Positions 1 to 5,783 of a DNA stretch of 9,443 nucleotides are shown in pieces; the stretch's first letter is position 1; every line of letters starts with the position of its first letter. The notes beneath the pieces were generated by a model. The model saw nothing but the letters and a program-made list of their open reading frames with translations, had not been told where the DNA came from and did no database searches. The stretch is from JAJBWD01 sp041670885 (GTDB taxonomy: Bacteria; Bacillota; Clostridia; Clostridiales; Clostridiaceae). The stretch is taken from assembly GCA_041670885.1 (NCBI GenBank), contig JBAXYJ010000105.1, positions 1-9,443 of the forward strand. Reading direction: 5' to 3'. The position numbers and the translations under genes are program-made.

Positions 1-33
1 AAATATATAAACTATATAAGGTGGTATGAAAAA

Positions 34-219
34 TTGAAAAAAGAAATTCCGGTAATTTATTATACAGAAGATGAAGAGGCATATTACTACAGCTTTCCTG
101 ATGTATCAGAAAAAAATGGGCGGAAAGAAATCTCGGTTTTGAAGAAAAGTATACAGGAAAACAATGAATTTGATGAAGAAAATATCTTGGATATGAGATT
201 TTATGTTCCGGAAAAATAA
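34..219 (+). CDS. Small acidic hypothetical protein (61 aa), TTG start
   Basis: I do not recognise this protein. It is short, acidic and rich in tyrosine (a run of three Tyr near residue 18), with no signal peptide, membrane segment or catalytic motif that I can see. The start is taken as TTG at 34 because a good ribosome binding site, AAGGTGG at 18-24, lies nine bases upstream. The ATG at 26 is followed two codons later by a stop (35-37). Any promoter lies outside the window. The stop codon (217-219) sits in the loop of a 7-bp inverted repeat (GTTCCGG at 205-211, CCGGAAC at 223-229). A half REP element and a terminator follow immediately, so this looks like the last gene of a module that begins to the left. 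Function unknown; that it is a real gene is moderately likely. Confidence 0.55.
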   Translation: MKKEIPVIYYTEDEEAYYYSFPDVSEKNGRKEISVLKKSIQENNEFDEENILDMRFYVPEK

Positions 220-221
220 TT

Positions 222-247
222 CCCGGAACGACACCTGGAGTGTAACA
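222..247 (+). repeat. Half REP-like repeat (copy 0)
   Basis: This stretch matches only the right-hand tail of the repeat found elsewhere in the window: GGAACGACACCTGGAGTG here, GGAATGAACCCTGGGGTAC in the copy at 3493-3550. It starts three bases after the stop of the 61-residue gene and directly precedes a terminator, as the other left-hand repeat copies do. The hairpin half is missing or too diverged to see. Part of it also pairs with the end of the coding region (205-211 with 223-229). Confidence 0.5.
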
Positions 248-250
248 TTG

Positions 251-278
251 AAGGGCAGCCGATATTGGCTGTCTTTTT
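251..278 (+). terminator. Rho-independent terminator after the 61-aa gene
   Basis: A stem of GGCAGCC (254-260) and GGCTGTC (267-273) with a six-base loop is followed by five T residues (274-278). Preceding A and G residues can extend the stem into the T-run. Related hairpins with partly shared sequence occur at 1350, 3588 and 5714, each within a REP-containing spacer. Confidence 0.8.
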
Positions 279-313
279 GCTAAATTTGGGTTTAGTGAAG
301 CTGAGTTTTTAAC
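279..313 (+). repeat. Conserved tail downstream of terminator (copy 1 of 2)
   Basis: The sequence right after the T-run, starting GCTAAATTTG and continuing through a TTTAGTGAAG block to TTAAC, is closely matched after the terminator at 5714 (5749-5783: GCTAAATTTG, then TTCAGTAAAG, then TTAAC). It shows that the terminator is part of a larger repeated intergenic unit. No function is evident. Confidence 0.55.
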
Positions 314-429
314 CTTCATGCTAATACTGATTCCGGCTTGTTGTTTTTATAAAAGAAAACTTATGGAACATAAGATTTTACCCAAATTTGATATATATCC
401 AGAAAAAATGTATTAATGATATTAATATA

Positions 430-438
430 TGGTATAAT
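430..438 (+). promoter_or_regulatory. Extended -10 promoter for the PIN module
   Basis: TGG followed by a perfect TATAAT (433-438) forms an extended -10 element. No good -35 box lies at the usual distance, which is acceptable for TGn-type promoters. Transcription would start near 445 and read through the 20-codon frame into the PIN gene at 591. Confidence 0.5.
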
Positions 439-471
439 TTAATTAAGTATAATAATTGAAGGTAAAATTAA

Positions 472-531
472 ATGAAAATTTCAGGTAACTATTTATATAT
501 AACAAATTCAGTGGTTACATCAGAATTAATT
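472..531 (+). CDS. Possible 19-codon leader or remnant reading frame
   Basis: ATG at 472 opens a frame starting M-K-I-S-G-N-Y and closing at a TAA at 529-531. GAAGGT at 458-463 lies eight bases upstream as a fair ribosome binding site, and the extended -10 promoter is about 35 bases further up. It could be a leader peptide, the stump of a lost antitoxin gene preceding the PIN toxin, or chance. I recognise no family. It is listed because it lies on the predicted PIN transcript. Confidence 0.2.
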
Positions 532-590
532 TAAAATAGTAATATAATATTATATTTAAGTGGAAGAATAAGAGTGGAGATATAAGAAAG

Positions 591-1067
591 ATGTATACTT
601 ATTTAGATATGAATATTTATAATAGAGTTTTTGATGATCAATCACAACTTAGAATTAAATTTGAAACAATGGCAATTGATATTATCTTTGAATTGATAGA
701 AAAGGAACAATATCAATTGTGCTGGTCATTTATGCTGGATGATGAGAATAATAAAAATCCATTTTTATATAGAAGAAATTCTATAAAAACTATTTCAAAT
801 ATATGTAAAATCAATATTGAACCAAATGATGAAATATTAAATTTAGCCAAGTTTATAATGATTAATTCTAACACGAAACCTAAAGATGCACTTCATTTAG
901 CTTGCGCAGTATATTTTAAATGTGATTATTTCATAACTTGTGATGATAAATTTATAAAAACCATTATAAAGAATACTGAGAAAATTAAAGATGTAATTGG
1001 TAAAACAAAATTGATGAATCCTATAGATTTTGTTAGAGGGGAGATGAGTATAGATGTTATTGAATGA
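591..1067 (+). CDS. PIN-domain ribonuclease, probable VapC-like toxin
   Basis: PIN proteins are Mg-dependent ribonucleases; small stand-alone ones are usually toxins of type II toxin-antitoxin systems that cleave tRNA, rRNA or mRNA. The 158 residues fit a single PIN domain. Asp6 lies in the first strand (YLDMNIY), an acidic cluster at 50-52 is followed by NNKNP, Asp99 is in the KPKDALHLA helix typical of the family, and Asp118 is in the ITCDDKF strand. These supply the expected acidic metal-binding set. GTGGAG at 574-579 is a ribosome binding site 11 bases before the ATG. The 3' end overlaps the next gene by 14 bases, implying coupled translation. An extended -10 promoter lies at 430-438. Family assignment is firm; the toxin role and RNA target are inferred from size and context. 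Confidence 0.8.
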   Translation: MYTYLDMNIYNRVFDDQSQLRIKFETMAIDIIFELIEKEQYQLCWSFMLDDENNKNPFLYRRNSIKTISNICKINIEPNDEILNLAKFIMINSNTKPKDALHLACAVYFKCDYFITCDDKFIKTIIKNTEKIKDVIGKTKLMNPIDFVRGEMSIDVIE

Positions 1068-1293
1068 AAAAAGTAAATATAGTGATAAGGAAATAATAGA
1101 AAAAGGTTCCAGTTTATTAATAAAAGAATTAGGTTATTCCGGATTCCTAAGATTTATACGGCAGGTTGAAAATAACGGAAGTGAAGATTATTTAAGTACA
1201 CAACGAGAAGTTTATCAAGGTATGAATATTGACGAAATATATAAAGAGGCAAAAGATAATTGGTTTAAGAAGACAACGGCTCCTGGGGATTAA
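1054..1293 (+). CDS. Small partner of the PIN gene, putative antitoxin (79 aa)
   Basis: The gene starts inside the last 14 bases of the PIN gene, with AGAGGGGAG at 1035-1043 as a ribosome binding site ten bases upstream. The 79-residue product is charged and mostly helical, with a core around residues 13-65 (IIEKGSSLLIKELGY, then a FLRFIRQ helix, then NIDEIYKEAKDNW). I recall similar small proteins beside PIN genes, so an antitoxin that binds the PIN protein and perhaps its own promoter is the likely role. I see no clear AbrB, RHH or Phd fold. Antitoxins usually precede toxins, so the toxin-first order is unusual. The last residues (TAPGD) are encoded by a half REP element (1275-1294), suggesting that repeat insertion or recombination reshaped the C-terminus. 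Confidence 0.65.
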   Translation: MLLNEKSKYSDKEIIEKGSSLLIKELGYSGFLRFIRQVENNGSEDYLSTQREVYQGMNIDEIYKEAKDNWFKKTTAPGD

Positions 1294-1294
1294 C
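1275..1294 (+). repeat. Half REP-like repeat overlapping a gene end
   Basis: AACGGCTCCTGGGGATTAAC matches the right-hand tail of the REP-like repeat; compare AACGAACACTGGGGTAAAG at 9217-9235. It includes the stop codon of the putative antitoxin. With the terminator at 1350 and the full repeat at 1414 it completes a REP - terminator - REP spacer. Confidence 0.45.
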
Positions 1295-1349
1295 AGGAAG
1301 AATCCTATCAATGATATATATAGAAAAATTTCAATAAAATACAACAATG

Positions 1350-1384
1350 GGAGGGTAGCCTATAATTGGTTATTCTCCTTTTTT
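1350..1384 (+). terminator. Rho-independent terminator of the PIN module
   Basis: GGAGGGTAGCC (1350-1360) pairs along all 11 positions, including G-T pairs, with GGTTATTCTCC (1368-1378) around a seven-base loop, and six T residues follow. It should end the PIN/antitoxin transcript. Confidence 0.85.
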
Positions 1385-1413
1385 GTAAATGTGCATTTAG
1401 AATAGCAACCATA

Positions 1414-1470
1414 GCAACCAGAAAATGTCTTCCTGGCGTCATTCATTTTCTTGATTGAACCCAGGGGTAC
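1414..1470 (+). repeat. REP-like palindromic repeat, copy 1
   Basis: A near-complete copy: left arm CAGAAAATG, loop TCTTCCTGGCGTCATT, right arm CATTTTCTT, then the tail GATTGAACCCAGGGGTAC. The loop palindrome TGACGTCA has one change here (TGGCGTCA). The copy stands just downstream of a terminator and upstream of the ATPase gene promoter. Confidence 0.8.
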
Positions 1471-1481
1471 ATAATAAAACG

Positions 1482-1499
1482 ATCAATAAATTTATTGAT
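1482..1499. promoter_or_regulatory. Perfect 18-bp palindrome, possible operator
   Basis: ATCAATAAATTTATTGAT is its own reverse complement over 18 bases. It lies 26 bases before the -35 box of the AAA ATPase gene. A dimeric repressor or autoregulator could bind here. No terminator-like T-run follows. No protein has been linked to it. Confidence 0.4.
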
Positions 1500-1524
1500 T
1501 CGATAATAGTTCTATTTGTGTTAT

Positions 1525-1553
1525 TTAGATTAATAGAGTACAATTATTATAAT
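1525..1553 (+). promoter_or_regulatory. Sigma-A type promoter of the ATPase/nuclease operon
   Basis: TTAGAT (1525-1530) and a perfect TATAAT (1548-1553) are separated by 17 bases. Transcription would start near 1560, after an in-frame ATG at 1552, which supports the downstream start at 1594. Confidence 0.55.
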
Positions 1554-1593
1554 GAATTATACAATTTATCGTATAGTTAAGAAAGGAATTTAT

Positions 1594-2901
1594 ATGAGGT
1601 TAATAATAGATAATTTTGCGAAGATCAGTAAGGCAGATATTAAAGTTGATGGAATTACTGTAATTGCTGGAGAAAACAATACAGGAAAAAGCACAATAGG
1701 GAAAATATTATTTTCATTGTTTAATGCTATTTCAGAAATTGATGAAAAAATTGCGAAGCAACGTATCAAAGAAATAGAGGATAGTTGTCGTTTGTTATTT
1801 AGAGATTATTCAATGCATAGTTCACCCAAAAGTATATTTATGAGGAATTCTCCTATGCTAGCACGTATAATTGCTAACCAATTTGATATGGAATTGAAAA
1901 AAAACAATAGGTTAGAAAAAAGTGATATTTACAATATTATTCATGAAAGTGTAAATAAAAGGATTAACTTAGATGAACTTGAAGACATTGAATGGAGTAC
2001 TATGCTTGAAACAATGACAGATAAGATAGAATCCATTATCGGTTTATCTGAAAAAGATATTACATTAGAAGTTGTTTCACGCTACTTTAATAATGTATTT
2101 CATAATCAAATAAATTCGTTAGTTGGGAATAGTGTTGATGCAAAAGTGCAATTAGAAATAAAAAAGAAACTAATAGATTTAACTTTTAAAAACAATGAAT
2201 GTACAAGTTTTTCCGCAGATATTGCGATTTTGCACAATGCTATTTATATTGATAATCCATTTATTATTGATTCGTTGTCTAGTTATTTTGACTTAAATAC
2301 AATGGATGAATATTTAAGAGATTTACTCACAAATGATTTTAAAGATGATATTATGGATGGAATAATTGAATCTGTTCTTGTAAAAGAAAAATTGAGCGAA
2401 GTATACAAAGCATTACAAAATGTTGTGGACGGTCAAATTATAGAAAAACAAGACAATGAATATTATTACCAAAGAGATGGATTTTCTAAACCGGTTTATT
2501 TTAATAATCTTTCTACAGGTATAAAATCTTTTATTATCTTAAAAATGCTATTAGAAAAAAATATACTTAAGGAAAAAGATATCATTATACTAGATGAACC
2601 TGAAATTCATCTTCATCCGCAATGGCAAGTTGCTTATGCAGAATTAATTGTATTGTTACAGAAACATTTTGATTTATCAATAATTGTAGCTACTCATAGT
2701 CCATACTTTCTTGATGCAATTAATTTGTTCTCAGTAAAGCATGGTATAGACAATAAAGTAAATTATTATTTATCTTCTATGGATAATGATAATCAAGTAC
2801 AAATGGAGCGAGTTACAGATAATATAGATTTAATATATAAAAAAATGGCATCGCCTATCCAAATTTTAGATTCGCTTAGATATGAATTGAATAATAAATA
2901 G
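1594..2901 (+). CDS. ABC/OLD-type AAA ATPase, candidate defence protein
   Basis: The protein is 435 residues from ATG 1594. That start has AAAGGA six bases upstream; the in-frame ATG at 1552 has no ribosome binding site and overlaps the -10 box. The N-terminus (IIDNFAKISKADI, then ITVIAGENNTGKST) is that of AAA_15/AAA_21 ATPases, with Walker A at residues 26-34. The C-terminal part has a signature-like LSTGIKSF (306-313), Walker B IIILDEPEIHLHPQWQ (Asp334, Glu335) and the switch histidine in VATHSP (His368). Between them lies a helical insert of about 270 residues. No Toprim or other nuclease domain is fused to it. Related ATPases power OLD, Septu and PARIS-type phage defence together with a partner effector. 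The gene is nine bases from the next one. The ATPase call is firm; the defence role is inferred from architecture and context. Confidence 0.85.
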   Translation: MRLIIDNFAKISKADIKVDGITVIAGENNTGKSTIGKILFSLFNAISEIDEKIAKQRIKEIEDSCRLLFRDYSMHSSPKSIFMRNSPMLARIIANQFDMELKKNNRLEKSDIYNIIHESVNKRINLDELEDIEWSTMLETMTDKIESIIGLSEKDITLEVVSRYFNNVFHNQINSLVGNSVDAKVQLEIKKKLIDLTFKNNECTSFSADIAILHNAIYIDNPFIIDSLSSYFDLNTMDEYLRDLLTNDFKDDIMDGIIESVLVKEKLSEVYKALQNVVDGQIIEKQDNEYYYQRDGFSKPVYFNNLSTGIKSFIILKMLLEKNILKEKDIIILDEPEIHLHPQWQVAYAELIVLLQKHFDLSIIVATHSPYFLDAINLFSVKHGIDNKVNYYLSSMDNDNQVQMERVTDNIDLIYKKMASPIQILDSLRYELNNK

Positions 2902-2910
2902 GGGGATGCT

Positions 2911-3480
2911 ATGACAGAAGATAAGATAAAGAATTTACCAGATATTCTGAAAAACCATATATGTACATTAAAAAAATCATCCTTTGATGATTGTAATAGT
3001 ATTAATATGTGTGAAAGTAGCCTTAAAGTAGTGGATTTTGATAAAATACCTAATGAATATTCTAGGGGTAAAGGATGGGCTAATGTTCCAAAATCTAATG
3101 ATGCGCTATATATTAATGATAATGGCTGGTATTTTGTAGAATTTAAAAATGGTTCAATTGATAAATCCGAAATATACCGCAAATTGTATGATAGCGTAAT
3201 TATATTAATTAGTTTAAATATCATTCCTAATATGGAATTTGTGAGAACAAAGATAGAATATATTTTGGTATATAATTCAAATAAATATCCAAAAATTCAA
3301 GATTCACAAAGTAGAAGTAATACATTTTCTTTTATTTTAGAACGTGCAAAAATTGAAGAAAAGTTATTTGATATTGATAAATTTGAAAAATACATTTTTA
3401 AGGCGACTCATACATATTCAAAAGAGGAATTTACTGAAAAATTTATTAAATTGATGGAAAAAAATGAAGGAATAGCATAA
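2911..3480 (+). CDS. Partner of the ATPase with PD-(D/E)XK-like motif
   Basis: The product is 189 residues, starting nine bases after the ATPase stop with a GGGGGA ribosome binding site (2901-2906). I do not recognise a named family. Residues 62-81 read S-N-D-A-L, then seven residues, then Y-F-V-E-F-K-N-G. Asp64, Glu77 and Lys79 have the spacing and strand pattern of a PD-(D/E)XK nuclease core, and the helix after it (IYRKLYDSVIIL, 88-99) suits that fold. There is no signal peptide or membrane segment. The likely picture is an effector nuclease controlled by the ATPase, but an inactive nuclease-fold adaptor is also possible. A REP repeat begins 13 bases after the stop, and a terminator at 3588 ends the operon. 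Confidence 0.7.
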   Translation: MTEDKIKNLPDILKNHICTLKKSSFDDCNSINMCESSLKVVDFDKIPNEYSRGKGWANVPKSNDALYINDNGWYFVEFKNGSIDKSEIYRKLYDSVIILISLNIIPNMEFVRTKIEYILVYNSNKYPKIQDSQSRSNTFSFILERAKIEEKLFDIDKFEKYIFKATHTYSKEEFTEKFIKLMEKNEGIA

Positions 3481-3492
3481 GTCAAATATGTT

Positions 3493-3550
3493 AGCCACCA
3501 GAAAATTTCTTCCTGACGTCATCCATTTTATGGAATGAACCCTGGGGTAC
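3493..3550 (+). repeat. REP-like palindromic repeat, copy 2
   Basis: A full copy: left arm CCAGAAAAT, loop with an intact TGACGTCA (3514-3521), right arm ATTTTATGG, then the tail GAATGAACCCTGGGGTAC. The arms pair as CCA/TGG and AAAAT/ATTTT with one G-A mismatch. It stands just after the nuclease-like gene. Confidence 0.85.
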
Positions 3551-3587
3551 ATAATTTGGAAATAATGAAATAAAAAGTAATATAGGA

Positions 3588-3615
3588 GAGCAGCCAATAT
3601 TTTGGTTGTTTTTTT
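3588..3615 (+). terminator. Rho-independent terminator of the ATPase/nuclease operon
   Basis: GCAGCCAA (3590-3597) pairs with TTGGTTGT (3602-3609), including two G-T pairs, and is followed by six T residues. It sits between REP copies 2 and 3. The 3616-3697 stretch beyond it is AT-rich and I see nothing in it. Confidence 0.8.
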
Positions 3616-3697
3616 CATTGAATTCTCGTTGAACAAAAATAAGCGGTGAATAATCTTTTCCAATGTGGTGAGTTATTAACCTCTTAAAATGTATTTA

Positions 3698-3755
3698 AGC
3701 CACCCAAAAATGTTTTCCTGACGTTATTCATTTTCTGAAATGATCACTGGGTTGA
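3698..3755 (+). repeat. REP-like palindromic repeat, copy 3 (diverged)
   Basis: A copy with several changes: AGCCACCCAAAAATG, a loop with TGACGTTA, right arm CATTTTCTG, tail AATGATCACTGGGTTG. It precedes the RAYT remnant and closes the REP - terminator - REP spacer that begins at 3493. Confidence 0.7.
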
Positions 3756-3813
3756 ATATTGTTTGAAATTATGGCAATAATCAAAAGGAATCATAAAATA
3801 GGAGGTCTATGAA

Positions 3814-4182
3814 TTGCCAACACCTAAAGTCCCATGGTTTCCTGATTCCAGCTGTCATGCTACTGCAAGAGGAAATCACCGGAATGTGACATATTCAGAG
3901 ATGATGAAGATTTTCAATACTATTTAATCTTAATAGAAGAAGCTTTGAAGTATCATAAACTGGATGGATATGAAATAATTTGTTATTGTCTTATGGATAA
4001 TCATGTGCATCTGTTAATCAAAACAAAGAATAAACCATCCGGGACAATTCATAGGAAGAATAAATGCCATGTATGCAAAATATTTTAACAAAAAATACAA
4101 TTATATTGGTCATTTATTTCAGGACAGGTATCATGCAGAATATATAGAATCCGATGATCAAATGCTTGAAGCCTCCACATAT
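3814..4182 (+). pseudogene. Broken REP-associated tyrosine transposase (RAYT)
   Basis: Three consecutive frames together give a protein very like the intact RAYT at 6003. Frame one, from TTG 3814 (ribosome binding site AGGAGGT, 3800-3806), reads PWFPDSSCHATARGN. A shift at about 3886 moves to DIFRDDEDFQYYL and on through CYCLMDNHVHLLIKTK, which keeps the HUH metal-binding pair; this frame stops at 4086-4088. A second shift between 4041 and 4050 restores IGRINAMYAKYFNKKYNYIGHLFQDRY and MLEAS. Similarity ends at TAT 4180-4182, the codon aligned with Tyr121 of the intact copy, the likely catalytic tyrosine. Everything after that (HLNPIRA, WSSY) is missing and the AlbA_2 ATPase gene begins. It is clearly inactive, the relic of an older RAYT copy. 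Confidence 0.85.
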
Positions 4183-5608
4183 GAAAATCGAAACTATAAA
4201 GCAGCTCTTAAATGGTGGAGAAAGTATAACAGTAGAGTTTAAGCAAAGCCATAATAAATTAAATAAAGACGTTTTTGAATCTGTATGTGCATTTTTAAAT
4301 CGAGATGGTGGGCAACTACTTCTTGGTGTCGAAGACAAAGGTGGTGTTATAGGTATTTCGCCAGAAGCAATTGAAAAAATTAAGAAGGATTTTGTAACTT
4401 CTATAAATAATCCACAGAAAATCAGTCCAACCTTCTATTTATCAGTTGAAGAAGTAGAAATTGATGGGAAGATAATTCTATATATCTTTGTACCAGAGAG
4501 TTCGCAGGTTCATAGGTGTAATGGTAGGATTTATGATAGAAATGAAGACGGTGATATAGACATAACAGACAATACAAATCTCGTATCTGGAATGTACATG
4601 AGAAAGCAGGGTACTTATACGGAAAATAGAATTTTCCCTTTTGCAGAAATATCTGAACTCAAGTCTGAACTTTTAATAAAAGCCAGGAAGATGGCTGCTA
4701 ATGAAAGAGCAAATCATCCATGGAAATCAATGAATGATTTAGAACTTTTAAAAAGTGCAGGATTGTTTCTTAAAGACCCTCAAAGTGGTAAGGAAGGAAT
4801 AACCCTTGGTGGTATTCTGATTTTTGGAACTGAAGAATTAATTCATGCAGCTTTGCCACATTATAGAACTGATGCTATATTACGAAGAGTAAATTTGGAT
4901 CGTTATGATGATAGAGATGATATTAGAGTTAATCTGATAGAGAGTTATGAACGTTTGATGCAATTTGTTTCAAAACATTTGAACGATAATTTTTACCTTG
5001 AAGGCGACAGAAGAATTAGTATTAGAGATAAGATTTTTAGAGAAGTTGTTTCTAATTTACTCATTCATAGAGAATTTGCGAATCCATTCCCTGCAAAGTT
5101 GATTATTGAGAAAGATAGAGTTTATGTTGAAAATAGCAATAAATCTCATGGTAATGGTATAATTGATCCTGAAAACTTTTCACCATTTCCTAAGAACCCA
5201 ACAATAGCAAAGTTTTTCAAAGAAATAGGATGGGTGGATGAATTGGGTTCAGGAGTAAGAAATATTTATAAATACAATAAGATATATTCTGGTGCAGAAC
5301 CTACTTTTATAGAAGGTGATGTTTTTAAGACTATTATTCCACTGTCTAAACAGGCAAGTGGTCAAGTCAGTGGTCAAGTCAGTGGTCAGGATAGTGTAGA
5401 AGAAAAAGATAGGATAGATGAGATCTTAAAGTTTTGTAAAATTCCTAGAAGCAGAAATGAAATTCAAAGTTTTCTTAAAATAAAAAGTAGGAGTTATATG
5501 AGAGAAAAGATACTTAATCCTTTAATAAAAGGAAGTCTGTTAAAATTAACTATACCTAATAAGCCTACTAGTTCGAAACAGAAATATTATTGTGATAAAA
5601 ATTTATAG
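4181..5608 (+). CDS. AlbA_2 (Schlafen-type) ATP-binding protein with C-terminal winged helix
   Basis: This belongs to the family often labelled putative transcriptional regulator or RecG-like ATP-dependent helicase; true function is poorly known, and helicase motifs are absent. From ATG 4181 the protein has 475 residues: an AlbA_2 domain (about 10-140; VEFKQS, then GGQLLLGVED), a linker, a GHKL-type HATPase_c_4 region (REVVSNLLIHREF at 287-299; GWVDELGSGVRNI at 350-362), a short QVSG repeat (about 393-403), then a winged helix (411-466). The frame stays open to ATG 4154, but the first nine codons from there are RAYT-derived sequence in another frame, so 4181 is preferred. Only a weak GAAG (4168-4171) precedes it and I see no promoter of its own, so it may depend on a promoter upstream of the RAYT remnant. 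Such proteins occur in defence and mobile contexts. A REP repeat starts three bases after the stop. Confidence 0.8.
   Translation: MKIETIKQLLNGGESITVEFKQSHNKLNKDVFESVCAFLNRDGGQLLLGVEDKGGVIGISPEAIEKIKKDFVTSINNPQKISPTFYLSVEEVEIDGKIILYIFVPESSQVHRCNGRIYDRNEDGDIDITDNTNLVSGMYMRKQGTYTENRIFPFAEISELKSELLIKARKMAANERANHPWKSMNDLELLKSAGLFLKDPQSGKEGITLGGILIFGTEELIHAALPHYRTDAILRRVNLDRYDDRDDIRVNLIESYERLMQFVSKHLNDNFYLEGDRRISIRDKIFREVVSNLLIHREFANPFPAKLIIEKDRVYVENSNKSHGNGIIDPENFSPFPKNPTIAKFFKEIGWVDELGSGVRNIYKYNKIYSGAEPTFIEGDVFKTIIPLSKQASGQVSGQVSGQDSVEEKDRIDEILKFCKIPRSRNEIQSFLKIKSRSYMREKILNPLIKGSLLKLTIPNKPTSSKQKYYCDKNL
5357..5389 (+). repeat. In-frame 12-bp tandem repeat
   Basis: AGTGGTCAAGTC is repeated 2.75 times, encoding the SGQVSGQVSGQ linker between the ATPase and winged-helix domains of the AlbA_2 protein. 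Similar Q-V repeats are usual at this place in the family, so the repeat is probably a flexible linker that can vary in length. Confidence 0.8.
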
Positions 5609-5610
5609 TT

Positions 5611-5650
5611 AGCAACCAGAAAATGTCTTCCTGACGTCATCCATTTTCTG
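5611..5650 (+). repeat. REP-like palindromic repeat, copy 4 (best hairpin)
   Basis: CAGAAAATG (5617-5625) and CATTTTCTG (5642-5650) are perfect 9-bp inverted arms around a 16-base loop that holds the palindrome TGACGTCA (5632-5639). The usual GAATGAACCCTGGGGTAC tail is replaced by a different sequence with GGTAGGACCCCCG (5658-5670), a 13-mer that also occurs at 9252-9264. The copy begins three bases after the AlbA_2 gene stop. Confidence 0.9.
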
Positions 5651-5713
5651 AGGTTTTGGTAGGACCCCCGAGCAAGGGCCTAATTGGTAAAAATACAATA
5701 AAATACAAAATAC

Positions 5714-5748
5714 GAGAACGGTTGTTTCGATGACTGTTCTTCTTTTTT
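5714..5748 (+). terminator. Rho-independent terminator after the AlbA_2 gene
   Basis: GAACGGT (about 5716-5722) pairs with ACTGTTC (5733-5739), and flanking A-T and G-T pairs extend the stem. It ends in a T-rich run (TTCTTTTTT). It lies between REP copies 4 and 5. Confidence 0.75.
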
Positions 5749-5783
5749 GCTAAATTTGCGTTCAGTAAAGTTAAAAAATTAAC
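5749..5783 (+). repeat. Conserved tail downstream of terminator (copy 2 of 2)
   Basis: It starts GCTAAATTTG and ends TTAAC and closely matches 279-313, the sequence after the first terminator in the window. Here it runs directly into REP copy 5, so the full unit is REP - terminator - tail - REP. Confidence 0.55.

Larger units (their letters stand above)
314..590. other. Intergenic region upstream of the PIN gene
   Basis: This is a very AT-rich gap. It holds an extended -10 promoter (430-438) and a possible 20-codon reading frame (472-531), described separately. I see no REP copy, RNA gene or longer reading frame in it. A REP copy would be expected here by analogy with the other spacers and is either lost or too diverged to recognise. 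Confidence 0.5.

Noticed and set aside
26..37. ATG at 26 as the start of the first gene
   Set aside because: It reaches a stop after three codons. The TTG at 34 is in the long open frame and correctly spaced from AAGGTGG.
1552..1593. Upstream start for the AAA ATPase
   Set aside because: The ATG at 1552 has no ribosome binding site and overlaps the predicted -10 box; the family-like N-terminus begins at the ATG at 1594.
2793..3224. Minus-strand frame of 143 codons across the ATPase/nuclease junction
   Set aside because: It is opposite two well-supported genes, lacks a ribosome binding site and has no recognisable protein features; a shadow frame.
5632..5639. TGACGTCA as a known transcription factor site
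   Set aside because: It resembles the eukaryotic cAMP-response element, which has no meaning here; its place in a hairpin loop of a repeat is the relevant context.
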